Shown here in pieces: positions 8,200 to 15,779 of a stretch of 22,909 nucleotides of DNA (position 1 is the first letter of the stretch; each line of letters starts with the position of its first letter). The stretch comes from Desulfobacteraceae bacterium (GTDB lineage: Bacteria > Desulfobacterota > Desulfobacteria > Desulfobacterales > Desulfosalsimonadaceae): NCBI GenBank assembly GCA_024636355.1, contig JAGXHH010000238.1, positions 1 to 22,909 on the forward strand, written 5' to 3'. Under the pieces are notes generated by a model. It did no database searches. It saw nothing but the letters and a program-made list of their open reading frames with translations, and had not been told where the DNA came from. Both the position numbers and the translations under genes were made by a program.

Positions 8200-8239
8200 A
8201 AACCGAAATTTCAAAAAAGTCAAGGCAATAAAGAAGCCG

Positions 8240-9238
8240 ATGGCGAAAACGATCAGGATGAATACCGGTATGAAAAAGCGTTTTATCAATGAGTTGAAAA
8301 CCGGCGAGTCCGTAGACGACGTGTTCGTGCTGCATGAAAAAACGATGGGCAAAAAACGCGATGGCTCGTCCTATCTAAACCTTACCCTTTCCGATAAAAC
8401 CGGCCGGATAAAGGCCGTGATCTGGGACGAGGCGGACAGGTTTGCTGCGGTCACGACAGCCGGCGATTTCGTCCGGATTGAGGGGGGGGTGTCCGAATAC
8501 CGGGGCATTCTTCAGCTCGTTGTCAAATCAATGGCCCGGTGCGTCGATGCAGTAGATGCTTCTGATTTCCTGCCCGTTACGAAACGCAATCCCGACCTGA
8601 TGTTCGAGCGGTTAAAAGCCCTGACCGAAACGATCCGGACCGATTGCCTGCGGAAATTGTTTGCACAGTTCTGGGCGGATGACGGTTTTGTTGCCGCCTT
8701 CAAAACGGCGCCGGCCGCCAAAATGATGCACCACGCCTATATCGGGGGACTGTTGGAACACAGTTTATCCACGGCGCTCCTGGCAGACCGGGTGGCGGAC
8801 CATTATGCCGGCATTGACCGGGATCTGCTGATGACCGGAGCGATCCTCCATGACATCGGAAAAATAAAAGAATTCGAATACCGCACGCGGATCGAATATT
8901 CCGATGAAGGGCGTCTGATCAATCACATTGTCATCGGCATCGGGATGATCGAGGAAAAAATTTCCCGCATTCCCGATTTTCCGACTCAAACCGCTTTGCT
9001 TATCAAGCACTTGATCATCAGCCACCACGGTACACGCGAATTCGGGTCTCCGGAACCGCCGAAAACACTCGATGCGGTGCTGCTCAATTATCTCGATGAA
9101 ATCGATTCAAAAATCAACGGCATCCGGGAATTTATCAGCAGCCAGGATCCGGATGCGGAGTGGACCGGCTACCACCGGCTTCTTGAGAGACATTTTTTCA
9201 AACCGAAACCGCATACCACCCAATCGTCCGAGGAATAG
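8240..9238 (+). CDS. yhaM: YhaM-like 3'-5' exoribonuclease (OB-fold plus HD domain)
   Basis: The 332-aa protein has an N-terminal OB-fold nucleic-acid-binding domain (about residues 20-105; YLNLTLSDKTGRIKAVIWD is characteristic). An HD-superfamily metal-dependent phosphohydrolase domain covers about 160-300. Metal-binding residues are visible: His174 (GGLLEHSLS), His204-Asp205 (ILHDIGK), His262-His263 (SHHG) and the Asp in LNYLDEID. YhaM of Bacillus degrades RNA and DNA from the 3' end; this architecture and length match. The start could be 8240 (used here), 8258 or 8270. MKKRFINELKTGE at 8270 most resembles the usual family N-terminus. A run of eight G (8482-8489) lies in the OB-fold coding region. 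It is the first gene of the operon and ends 9 bp before tmk. Confidence 0.87.
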   Translation: MAKTIRMNTGMKKRFINELKTGESVDDVFVLHEKTMGKKRDGSSYLNLTLSDKTGRIKAVIWDEADRFAAVTTAGDFVRIEGGVSEYRGILQLVVKSMARCVDAVDASDFLPVTKRNPDLMFERLKALTETIRTDCLRKLFAQFWADDGFVAAFKTAPAAKMMHHAYIGGLLEHSLSTALLADRVADHYAGIDRDLLMTGAILHDIGKIKEFEYRTRIEYSDEGRLINHIVIGIGMIEEKISRIPDFPTQTALLIKHLIISHHGTREFGSPEPPKTLDAVLLNYLDEIDSKINGIREFISSQDPDAEWTGYHRLLERHFFKPKPHTTQSSEE

Positions 9239-9247
9239 GCCGCCCGC

Positions 9248-9883
9248 ATGTTCATCACCCTCGAAGGTATCGAAGGCTCCGGCAAAACGACCCAGATGGC
9301 AACAATTTCCAGGTTTCTGGAAGGCAGTGGACATGCTTGCGTGCTGACCAAGGAACCGGGCGGAACGCCCATAGGTGAAAAAATCCGGGCGATACTGCTT
9401 GACCCCGAGCACCGGCAACTCGATGCCATGGCGGAACTGCTCCTGTATACCGCCGACCGCGCCCAGCATGTCAGCCAGCAGATCAAGCCGGCGCTTGATG
9501 CGGGAAAAACCGTGATCTGCGACCGGTTTTACGATTCCACGATCGTCTACCAGGGAGCGGCCAGGGGGATCAATGCCGGGGTCATCCGGGAGTTGAACCG
9601 GCTGGTGTTGTACAATGTGGCCCCCGATATTACTTTTTTGCTTGATCTGCCGCCCGAAGTCGGTTTATCCCGTGCATGGAACGAAATTCGTTCCGGAGGC
9701 CGGGATGATTCCGAAAGCCGGTTTGAACGGGAAAAACTGCTGTTCCATGAAAAGGTCCGGCAGGGGTATCTCCAACTTGCCGCCGCAGAACCGCAGCGCT
9801 TCCGTATAATCGATGCCAGCATGCCGGCCCGGGACGTGGGCAAGGCCATAATTTCCGAATTGCAGCAGTTTATGGAAACGTAA
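9248..9883 (+). CDS. tmk: thymidylate kinase
   Basis: This enzyme phosphorylates dTMP to dTDP with ATP for DNA synthesis. The 211-aa protein shows the P-loop GIEGSGKTT (7-15), EPGGTPIGEKIR (36-47) for substrate contact, and the DRF motif (Asp92-Arg93-Phe94, DRFYDST). A lid region follows at about 141-160 (SRAWNEIRSGGRDDSESRFE). Length is typical for bacterial Tmk. In Bacillus tmk lies upstream of holB and yaaT; here holB-ricT is a separate minus-strand operon about 4 kb away. Spacing to the upstream YhaM gene is 9 bp, and to the downstream fusion gene 50 bp, a gap containing an A10 tract. Confidence 0.96.
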   Translation: MFITLEGIEGSGKTTQMATISRFLEGSGHACVLTKEPGGTPIGEKIRAILLDPEHRQLDAMAELLLYTADRAQHVSQQIKPALDAGKTVICDRFYDSTIVYQGAARGINAGVIRELNRLVLYNVAPDITFLLDLPPEVGLSRAWNEIRSGGRDDSESRFEREKLLFHEKVRQGYLQLAAAEPQRFRIIDASMPARDVGKAIISELQQFMET

Positions 9884-9933
9884 ACAACGGGTGTTTCGTT
9901 TCATATACATTTAAAAAAAAAACGGTTCAATTA

Positions 9934-12228
9934 ATGTCATATTCCATATTAGACGCCATCGGCAATACCCCGCTGGTGGAAATCACACGCCTTAATCCGA
10001 ATCCGAAGGTTCGGATCTATGCCAAGATCGAATACCTGAATCCCGGCGGGTCGATCAAGGACCGGCCGGCATTGGCCATGATCGAGGCCGGGGAAAAATC
10101 CGGAGAGCTGACACCGGACAAAATCGTCATAGAAGCCACCAGTGGCAATACCGGTATCGGCCTGGCGATGATCTGCAGCATCAAAGGGTATCGGCTGCTG
10201 CTGGCAATGTCCGAGGCGGTCAGCATGGAGCGGCGCCAGATACTTGCCGCACGGGGCGCCGAAATCATGCTGACTCCCGGGCATCTCGGCACGGATGGGG
10301 CCATCGAGGAAGTCTACCGTCTGGTCCGGGAAGAACCGGACCGGTATTACATGACCGACCAGTATAACAACCCGGCCAACTGGAAGGCGCATTACGAAGG
10401 CACGGCAGAGGAAATCATCCGTCAGACCGATGGCCGCTTCGATATGTTCATCGCCACAATGGGGACAACCGGATCATTGATGGGGTGTGCCCGTCGATTT
10501 CGCGAATACAACCCCGATATCCGGATCATAGGAGTGGAGCCGTATCTCGGACACAAGCTCCAGGGTCTGAAAAATCTCAAGGAAGCCTACCGGCCGGAGA
10601 TATTTGAAAAACACCTGCTCGACGTCAAGGTGAATGTCGACGACGAAGAAGCCTTTGAGATGACTCGCCGGCTCGGCAGGGAAGAAGGGCTGTTCGTCGG
10701 GATGAGCAGCGGGGCGGCGATGATCATTGCCGCCCGTGAAGCCGAGAAGATGGAAAGCGGGGCGATCGTGATGATTTTTCCGGACAGCGGCGAGCGCTAC
10801 CTGAGCACGCCGCTGTTTGCGGTCAAAAAGAAAGCCGACATCCAGCTGTTTAATACGATGTGCCGCTCCAGGGCGCCGTTTGAACCGATTCGGGAAGGAC
10901 GGGCGTCTGTTTACACCTGTGGGCCGACGGCAAATAAACGGATTCACCTGGGGGAGTGCCGCCGTTTCGTGTTCTCGGACCTGTTGTGCCGGTATCTCGA
11001 ATACAGGGGGCTCCGGGTGAACCACGTAATGAACATCACCGACCTGGACGACAAGACCATCCAGGGTTCGGAAGCCGCCGGACAATCCATAGAAGAGTTT
11101 ACCGGAAAGTACATCGAGCTGTTCAAGTCTGATCTGGCGGCATTGAAGATCCGGCCGGCCGATCATTACCCCAAGGCCAGCGAGCATGTCGATGATATGG
11201 TAACGTTGGCCAAACGACTCTATGATAAGGGGCTCGCTTACGAAAAGCTGCGCTCGCTGTATTTCAACATCGGTTCGTTTTCCGAATACGGTCAGCTCTC
11301 CGGCATTGATATCAATAAGATCAGGCTTGGGGCAACAGTCGATCTGGATGAATACGAAAAGAACAATCCCCGGGATTTTACCCTGCTTAAACGCGCACGC
11401 CTTTCCGAACTGAAGCGGGGCATCTATGTCAAGACCCAGTGGGGCAACGTTCGTCCCTCGTGGCATATCCAATGTGCCGCCATGTCGATGAAATACCTGG
11501 GCGAAACCTTTGATATTCATACCAGCACCCGTGAACTCGTCTTTCCCCATCATGAAAACGAACACGCAATTGCCAAAGCGCTGACGGGAAAGCCCCTGGC
11601 AAAGTTCTGGATTCATTGTGAACGGGTGCTGACCGAATCGTTGGGATCGGAAGAGAACAAAACCGGGCTCCCCTCCCTTGAAGAGCTAACGGAGATGGGC
11701 TATTCCCCGAGGGAGATCCGGTTCTGGCTGGTGACCGCGCATTACCGTAAACCGATTCATTTTTCCGTCGACCGGCTCATTCAATCACGAAACGCCTTGA
11801 AACGCCTCGATGCCGTTGTGCAGGCGCTGCAGCAGGTCGACGGCGGACAGTCTTTCGTTGAAATCGACCAGCTCGTTTACGACATTCGCCAGGGATTTGT
11901 AAATGCCTTAGATGATGACCTGAACATGCCCCGGGCCATTGCCGCCGTGTTCAAAGAGATCAAGCGGATCAATTCCTTAATCGATGAAGACCGACTCGGC
12001 ACTGAAGATGCACAGAAAATCCTGAAAACATTTAAGGGGATCGATACCGTCGTCGAAGTGTTTGATTTCGAAACACCACTGCCATCGCCTGAAATCAAGG
12101 CGCTGATAAGAGATCGGGATGCCGCACGGCAGACCGGAGAATTCGAGCGGGCCGACGAAATTCGGGAACAGCTGACAGCGATGGGCGTCCTGATTCATGA
12201 CACGCACAAAGTTGAGAAAATCAAATGA
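9934..12228 (+). CDS. cysK-cysS: fused cysteine synthase (CysM/CysK-like) and cysteinyl-tRNA synthetase-like protein
   Basis: One 764-aa frame joins two enzymes. Residues 1 to about 297 form a fold-type II PLP O-acetylserine sulfhydrylase. It has the PLP lysine Lys42 in NPGGSIKDR, the substrate loop TSGNTG (69-74), the phosphate loop MGTTGSLMG (177-184, CysM-like) and PDSGERYLSTPLF near its end. Residues about 303-764 align with CysRS: YTCGPT (zinc Cys329), NITDLDDKTI, RPSWHIQCAAM (Trp510, zinc Cys514), FPHHENE (zinc His539, Glu543), HYRKPIHFS, and a C-terminal helical domain ending ADEIREQLTAMGVLIHDT. Two catalytic signatures are altered: HIGH reads HLGE (338-341), and the KMSKS region reads TESLGSEENKTG (567-578) with no match. 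The first half should make cysteine. Whether the second half still charges tRNA-Cys is uncertain. It overlaps the next gene by 4 bp. Confidence 0.93.
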   Translation: MSYSILDAIGNTPLVEITRLNPNPKVRIYAKIEYLNPGGSIKDRPALAMIEAGEKSGELTPDKIVIEATSGNTGIGLAMICSIKGYRLLLAMSEAVSMERRQILAARGAEIMLTPGHLGTDGAIEEVYRLVREEPDRYYMTDQYNNPANWKAHYEGTAEEIIRQTDGRFDMFIATMGTTGSLMGCARRFREYNPDIRIIGVEPYLGHKLQGLKNLKEAYRPEIFEKHLLDVKVNVDDEEAFEMTRRLGREEGLFVGMSSGAAMIIAAREAEKMESGAIVMIFPDSGERYLSTPLFAVKKKADIQLFNTMCRSRAPFEPIREGRASVYTCGPTANKRIHLGECRRFVFSDLLCRYLEYRGLRVNHVMNITDLDDKTIQGSEAAGQSIEEFTGKYIELFKSDLAALKIRPADHYPKASEHVDDMVTLAKRLYDKGLAYEKLRSLYFNIGSFSEYGQLSGIDINKIRLGATVDLDEYEKNNPRDFTLLKRARLSELKRGIYVKTQWGNVRPSWHIQCAAMSMKYLGETFDIHTSTRELVFPHHENEHAIAKALTGKPLAKFWIHCERVLTESLGSEENKTGLPSLEELTEMGYSPREIRFWLVTAHYRKPIHFSVDRLIQSRNALKRLDAVVQALQQVDGGQSFVEIDQLVYDIRQGFVNALDDDLNMPRAIAAVFKEIKRINSLIDEDRLGTEDAQKILKTFKGIDTVVEVFDFETPLPSPEIKALIRDRDAARQTGEFERADEIREQLTAMGVLIHDTHKVEKIK

Positions 12229-13181
12229 ATATCGCATATCTACCATTTACCAGTCTGACTGAAAAATTCGCGGCAGCAGCGTATCGGCGCTTCGGGCGTT
12301 TTTCAATCTACACGCCGGTCAAAGGGCAGGAAACGCAACTGGTCCGTACCCTGGCAGATGAAAACCGGATCGATGCCCGCTGTCCGATCTCCGGAGAAGA
12401 GCGTCTGGTGATGGATCTGTGCCGATCCTTGCGCAACTGGGGGGCGGTGCACCAGGGCCAGTCGGCCGGTTTGAAACGATTCGCTGAATCCGGATTTTAC
12501 AACAACCAGTTCGCCGCCGAAGTCCGTTCCGAAATACTGAAGGGCGGCGGGGATCTTTCGGGCCAGCAGCCGGATCCAATACGCAATGCCCGGGTATTTC
12601 TCCAAATGGCCCAGGAATTTGATTTGCAGGAAGCCGATATTGAAATTCAGTTGGCCGCAGCAGATAAGGCATCAAAACAGCTGTTTGACGAACTCAAGGG
12701 CGAAGGTTACGACACGGCAGAAGATGCAAGCTCTTCTGCCGGCATCCCGGATGCAGGGGCATTCATGGCCGAATCCCGGATGACCGCCTGGTGTCTGCTG
12801 GCCGGAATGGACGCAATAACTCCCGATGCGTTTCTGACCCGCAGCCGGGCGATTGTGGATCTGCTATCCGGTCGGTTTTCGTCCCTGGTGCATGTCGGTG
12901 AATTTTCATCCGTATTCGATGCCGAAGCAAACCGTGATGGTATTGCCGAACGGCTCTGCCGTCTTTCCAGGGCGTCCTGGGAAGGTCCGGAAGTGATGCG
13001 GGCAGAATTTGATATTCCGGCAAACGCTGCACGCGATGGTTTCCAGACCGACATCTATCTGCTGCCCGACCTGTCCCCGGGCGCCCTGATTTGGTCCTTT
13101 ATCGATCATCCATCCGGGTCTGCACTGTCGGCAACCGATGTCCGCCATAGTTTCATTTGCCTGATGTCGCCCCGCAAATAA
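12225..13181 (+). CDS. unrecognised 318-aa protein, translationally coupled to the cys fusion
   Basis: I do not recognise this family. The start ATG overlaps the stop of the cys fusion (ATGA, 4 bp), which strongly suggests co-translation. The protein is soluble, with no signal peptide or membrane segment. Its middle (about 110-180) is helical and acidic (IRNARVFLQMAQEFDLQEADIEIQ), followed by a low-complexity stretch (TAEDASSSAGIPDAGAF). There are five cysteines (residues 56, 66, 190, 244 and 313), none in a CxxC cluster. The N-terminal MNIAYLPFTSLTE and the C-terminal FICLMSPRK look like beta strands at either end of the domain. Codon usage resembles its neighbours, so it is likely an old member of the locus. 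The position suggests a role tied to cysteine or tRNA metabolism, but that is only context. Confidence 0.82.
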   Translation: MNIAYLPFTSLTEKFAAAAYRRFGRFSIYTPVKGQETQLVRTLADENRIDARCPISGEERLVMDLCRSLRNWGAVHQGQSAGLKRFAESGFYNNQFAAEVRSEILKGGGDLSGQQPDPIRNARVFLQMAQEFDLQEADIEIQLAAADKASKQLFDELKGEGYDTAEDASSSAGIPDAGAFMAESRMTAWCLLAGMDAITPDAFLTRSRAIVDLLSGRFSSLVHVGEFSSVFDAEANRDGIAERLCRLSRASWEGPEVMRAEFDIPANAARDGFQTDIYLLPDLSPGALIWSFIDHPSGSALSATDVRHSFICLMSPRK

Positions 13182-13198
13182 AAAATGCATATGCCCCC

Positions 13199-13225
13199 TT
13201 GACTCGATCAGGCATTTAGTATATT
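13199..13225 (+). promoter_or_regulatory. promoter-like sequence for the ferredoxin gene
   Basis: TTGACT at 13199-13204 is followed by TATATT at 13220-13225. Both boxes match 5 of 6 consensus bases, but the 15-bp spacer is short; TATTGC at 13222 would give 17 bp with a poorer box. The position, about 75 bp ahead of the ferredoxin start and just past the previous gene, fits a dedicated promoter. Confidence 0.45.
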
Positions 13226-13286
13226 GCAAAATTCTTAACATGATGCCCCTCAAGGGCCTGTCGATACATAAATCCATCAAGAGTAA

Positions 13287-13292
13287 AAGGAG
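13287..13292 (+). promoter_or_regulatory. ribosome-binding site deciding the ferredoxin start
   Basis: AAGGAG lies 7 bp before the ATG at 13300. This favours the 62-aa product over the upstream in-frame ATG at 13240, which would add a non-family N-terminal extension. Confidence 0.8.
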
Positions 13293-13299
13293 ATTGACA

Positions 13300-13488
13300 A
13301 TGGCTTTTAATCCGATCGTGGATGCTGAAAAGTGTGAAGGTTGTGAAGAGTGTGTAGAAGTTTGCCCGGTGGAAGTCTTTGAGCTTCAGGACGGCAAATC
13401 CGTTGCAATCAATGCTGAAGAATGCCTTGGATGCGAAAGCTGCGTCGAAGTGTGTGAACCCGGCGCAATAACGATTGAGGAAACCTGA
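13300..13488 (+). CDS. 2[4Fe-4S] ferredoxin
   Basis: This 62-aa electron carrier has two cluster motifs: CEGCEECVEVCP (Cys12, 15, 18, 22) and CLGCESCVEVCE (Cys42, 45, 48, 52). All eight ligands are present, with the clostridial-type pseudo-twofold repeat. The second motif has CE rather than the usual CP after its last cysteine. The protein is strongly acidic, as expected for a soluble low-potential ferredoxin. It appears to be a single-gene unit with its own promoter-like sequence, a good ribosome-binding site and two downstream hairpins. The partner enzyme cannot be identified from the window. Confidence 0.95.
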   Translation: MAFNPIVDAEKCEGCEECVEVCPVEVFELQDGKSVAINAEECLGCESCVEVCEPGAITIEET

Positions 13489-13504
13489 TCAATCCGTGAT
13501 GTTT

Positions 13505-13530
13505 GCCCCCGGCCTGATCCGGCCGGGGGC
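13505..13530 (+). terminator. strong GC hairpin after the ferredoxin gene
   Basis: GCCCCCGGCC (13505-13514) pairs perfectly with GGCCGGGGGC (13521-13530) around a 6-nt loop, 16 bp past the ferredoxin stop. There is no T-run directly after it, so it may stabilise the mRNA end as much as terminate. Confidence 0.6.
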
Positions 13531-13545
13531 TCATTCGCCCTCCCT

Positions 13546-13570
13546 CGCCGGAAACCCGCCGGCGTCTTTT
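13546..13570 (+). terminator. probable Rho-independent terminator
   Basis: CGCCGG (13546-13551) pairs with CCGGCG (13559-13564) and is followed directly by TCTTTT. Together with the stem at 13505-13530 it should separate the ferredoxin transcript from the LarA-like gene. Confidence 0.6.
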
Positions 13571-13613
13571 CGTTCCGGTCAACCGTATTTACGCTGTCTC
13601 AGCCGATATCACC

Positions 13614-14906
13614 ATGTTAATCGAGGATTCTGTTCAATTCCCCCAGGTTGCCATTGTCGAACAGGCGCTTGTTGCGTCCGGGCTCGACGGCATCGAACAA
13701 CGGGTTGGAGATGTTCTAAAACATCTTCCGGAACACCGGCGGGGAAAGCCCGGCCAGACGGTTGCCGTGGCAGTCGGCAGTCGTCATATCGACCGGCTCG
13801 ACAAGGTGGTGGTTGAATGTTTGCATTATCTGAAAGCATGGGGTCTCAAACCCTTTATCGTACCGGCCATGGGGAGTCACGGCGGGGCCTCGGCCGAAGG
13901 GCAATGCGACGTGTTGGCCCGGTACGGGATCACCCGGGAGGCCATGGGTGTACCCATCCATTCGGAAATGGGGGTTGCGGCCGTCTCTACACTTGAAAAC
14001 GGCATGCCCCTTTATATTTCAGAAGCCGCTCTTTCCGCTGATCATATTGTACTGATCAACCGGATCAAGCCGCACACCAAATTCAAGGCGCCTGTCGAAA
14101 GCGGGTTGTGCAAGATGCTGACCGTCGGCCTGGGCAAACATGCCGGGGCGACCTGCTGTCACCAGTATGCCGCACGGCATGGTTTTGGCCTGATTGAAGA
14201 GGCGGCCCGTGTATTGCTTGGAAAAATCAGTCTGCTTTTCGGGATCGGGCTTGTCGAAGACGGATATGGACGCCTTTGCCGAATCGAAGCGGTTCTACCG
14301 GAGACGCTGATCGAACAGGAAAAACTGCTCCTGAAGACCGCCGGCAGCCTGCTCGGGAGAATCTTTTTTGATGAAATTGATGTATTGATCGTCGATTTCA
14401 TAGGCAAGGACATTTCCGGCATCGGCATGGATTCGAACGTCACCGGGCGGCATCGGGATCTTGTGGGAGACTTTGACCTCCCCCCGCATCCCCGACGGAT
14501 ATTCGTCAGGGACTTGTCGCCTGCATCAGACGGCAATGCAAACGGCATCGGGTTGGCCGATGTAACCACCCGCCGCCTTGTGAACCGGCTGGATTCCGCT
14601 AAAACATTCATTAACGCGGTCACCGCGATCTCCCCGGAGAAGGCGGCCATCCCGATGCATTTTGAAACCGATCGGGAATGCATTTCGGTCTGTATCCATA
14701 CATCCGGAATACTTTCGCCGGCGCACGCCCGTACCGTACGTATTCGCAATACGGCCGAATTGCGGTACCTGGAGGTATCAAAAGCGTTGGAAGCCGATAT
14801 TGAGAAGAATATTCGGTTAAACCGGATATCCGAATGGCATCCGATGCCGTTTGGCAAATCCGGCAATTTAAAGGATTTCAGTCCCAATGCCGCCTGCCAC
14901 AACTGA
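13614..14906 (+). CDS. LarA-like (lactate racemase / nickel-pincer family) protein
   Basis: This 430-aa protein resembles the LarA/DUF2088 family, whose founding member racemises lactate using a nickel-pincer nucleotide cofactor. Visible features are a Rossmann-like start with VAVAVGSRHID (50-60) and VPAMGSHGGAS (83-93), where His89 corresponds to a conserved LarA histidine. The central segment is INRIKPHTKFKAPVESGLCKMLTVGLGKHAG (about 148-178). GKDISGIGMDSNVTGR (around residue 265-280) and NANGIGLADVTTRRLV follow, typical of the C-terminal half. The canonical LarA lysine context is not obvious, so the substrate is probably not lactate and cofactor binding is inferred. No larB, larC or larE cofactor genes lie in the window. 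Its end overlaps ogt by 20 bp. Confidence 0.75.
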   Translation: MLIEDSVQFPQVAIVEQALVASGLDGIEQRVGDVLKHLPEHRRGKPGQTVAVAVGSRHIDRLDKVVVECLHYLKAWGLKPFIVPAMGSHGGASAEGQCDVLARYGITREAMGVPIHSEMGVAAVSTLENGMPLYISEAALSADHIVLINRIKPHTKFKAPVESGLCKMLTVGLGKHAGATCCHQYAARHGFGLIEEAARVLLGKISLLFGIGLVEDGYGRLCRIEAVLPETLIEQEKLLLKTAGSLLGRIFFDEIDVLIVDFIGKDISGIGMDSNVTGRHRDLVGDFDLPPHPRRIFVRDLSPASDGNANGIGLADVTTRRLVNRLDSAKTFINAVTAISPEKAAIPMHFETDRECISVCIHTSGILSPAHARTVRIRNTAELRYLEVSKALEADIEKNIRLNRISEWHPMPFGKSGNLKDFSPNAACHN

Positions 14907-15417
14907 CTATTTCACCTGCGAGTCGCCCATCGGCCGAATTTCGATCTGGTATGAGACCCCCCCGTTTATATTGATCCGGGTGCAGTTTTCAATCCCGGAT
15001 GCCGATGACGCATTACTGCCGTTAAACGATGAGAAACCGATTCCGTCCGCAGCCGGCCCTATTGTGGAGTGGTTCGATTCCTATTTCGGAAAGAATTCTT
15101 CCCCGACACCCTGGGCGCTGTTGAAAACGGATACTTTTACATCGTTGCAGCAGGCGGTGTGGGCTGCTGCGTCTGAAATCGACTTCGGCTCACTGGCAAC
15201 TTACGGTGATCTGGCGCGCGCCATCGGTCGTCCGGGTGCCGCCCGGTTTGTGGGCAATGCGCTGGGGAAAAATCCGTTTCCGGTCCTGATCCCCTGTCAT
15301 CGGGTCGTCCGGAGCGACGGGGGACTCGGGGGGTTTACCGGCGGCATTTCCATAAAAAAGAACCTGATGGCTTTCGAAGATTCACGGAACCATCCTATGC
15401 TTGCGCATAGAAAGTAA
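14887..15417 (+). CDS. ogt: methylated-DNA-[protein]-cysteine S-methyltransferase
   Basis: This suicide repair protein moves alkyl groups from O6-alkylguanine in DNA to its own cysteine. The 176-aa product has the acceptor motif PCHRVV (Cys137), the preceding asparagine hinge and DNA-binding arginine region ARFVGNALGKNPFPVLIP, and the C-terminal GGLGGFTGGISIKKNLM. SLATYGDLARAIGRPGAA supplies the helix-turn-helix recognition part. Length is typical of Ogt/MGMT without an Ada regulatory domain. The start ATG overlaps the LarA-like gene by 20 bp, suggesting coupling. Confidence 0.94.
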   Translation: MPPATTDYFTCESPIGRISIWYETPPFILIRVQFSIPDADDALLPLNDEKPIPSAAGPIVEWFDSYFGKNSSPTPWALLKTDTFTSLQQAVWAAASEIDFGSLATYGDLARAIGRPGAARFVGNALGKNPFPVLIPCHRVVRSDGGLGGFTGGISIKKNLMAFEDSRNHPMLAHRK

Positions 15418-15436
15418 ATGTGGTAAAAATTATTTT

Positions 15437-15769
15437 ATGAAACAATATGTTATTGACGAACTCAGGTCGAATGACGCCCTGAAGTTGAAAAACTACCTGA
15501 ACGAATTTCATGGACCGGCAATTTTCGACAGCATCTATTGGATACCGCTGGATCCGGACCTGTATTCCGAAACCCAGAAAGCCCATGCTGAGTGCCATCC
15601 ATTTTATTTTGCGGTGGAATTGAAGCCTGAGGCGCTTTGCTGTGAACTTCTGGTCCGCACCAATAACCGGATTCGCTGCGATTGTATTGCCAATGCCTCC
15701 AAAGAGCAGCGCAACTGGCTGATTGATGTAATAGATGGTATTGCCGACCGTCTTGAAATCGCATCATGA
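15437..15769 (+). CDS. small protein of unknown function (110 aa)
   Basis: I do not recognise this protein. I chose the ATG at 15437 because the frame upstream of it (from 15401) overlaps the end of ogt and looks non-coding. The product is soluble, with no signal peptide. It opens with MKQYVIDELRSNDALKLKNYLNEF, has IYWIPLDPDLY and FYFAVELKPEALCCELLVRTNNRIRCDCIANASKEQ-type strands (four cysteines within residues 70-90), and ends in a helix (WLIDVIDGIADRLEI). The composition and strand-helix alternation suggest a real small alpha/beta domain. It follows ogt by 19 bp in the same direction. Confidence 0.7.
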   Translation: MKQYVIDELRSNDALKLKNYLNEFHGPAIFDSIYWIPLDPDLYSETQKAHAECHPFYFAVELKPEALCCELLVRTNNRIRCDCIANASKEQRNWLIDVIDGIADRLEIAS

Positions 15770-15779
15770 ACGCTTCGAA

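Noticed and set aside
9913..9922. A10 tract between tmk and the cys fusion as a terminator
   Set aside because: On the plus strand it is an A-run, not a T-run, and no strong stem precedes it; the genes probably stay in one operon.
10474..11616. 380-codon minus-strand open frame opposite the cys fusion
   Set aside because: It is antisense to conserved CysM and CysRS motifs and shows no recognisable protein features.
13240..13299. Longer ferredoxin start at 13240
   Set aside because: The added residues are not family-like and the good ribosome-binding site at 13287-13292 serves the ATG at 13300.
14159..14902. 247-codon minus-strand frame opposite the LarA-like gene
   Set aside because: Arginine/serine-rich shadow translation without motifs.
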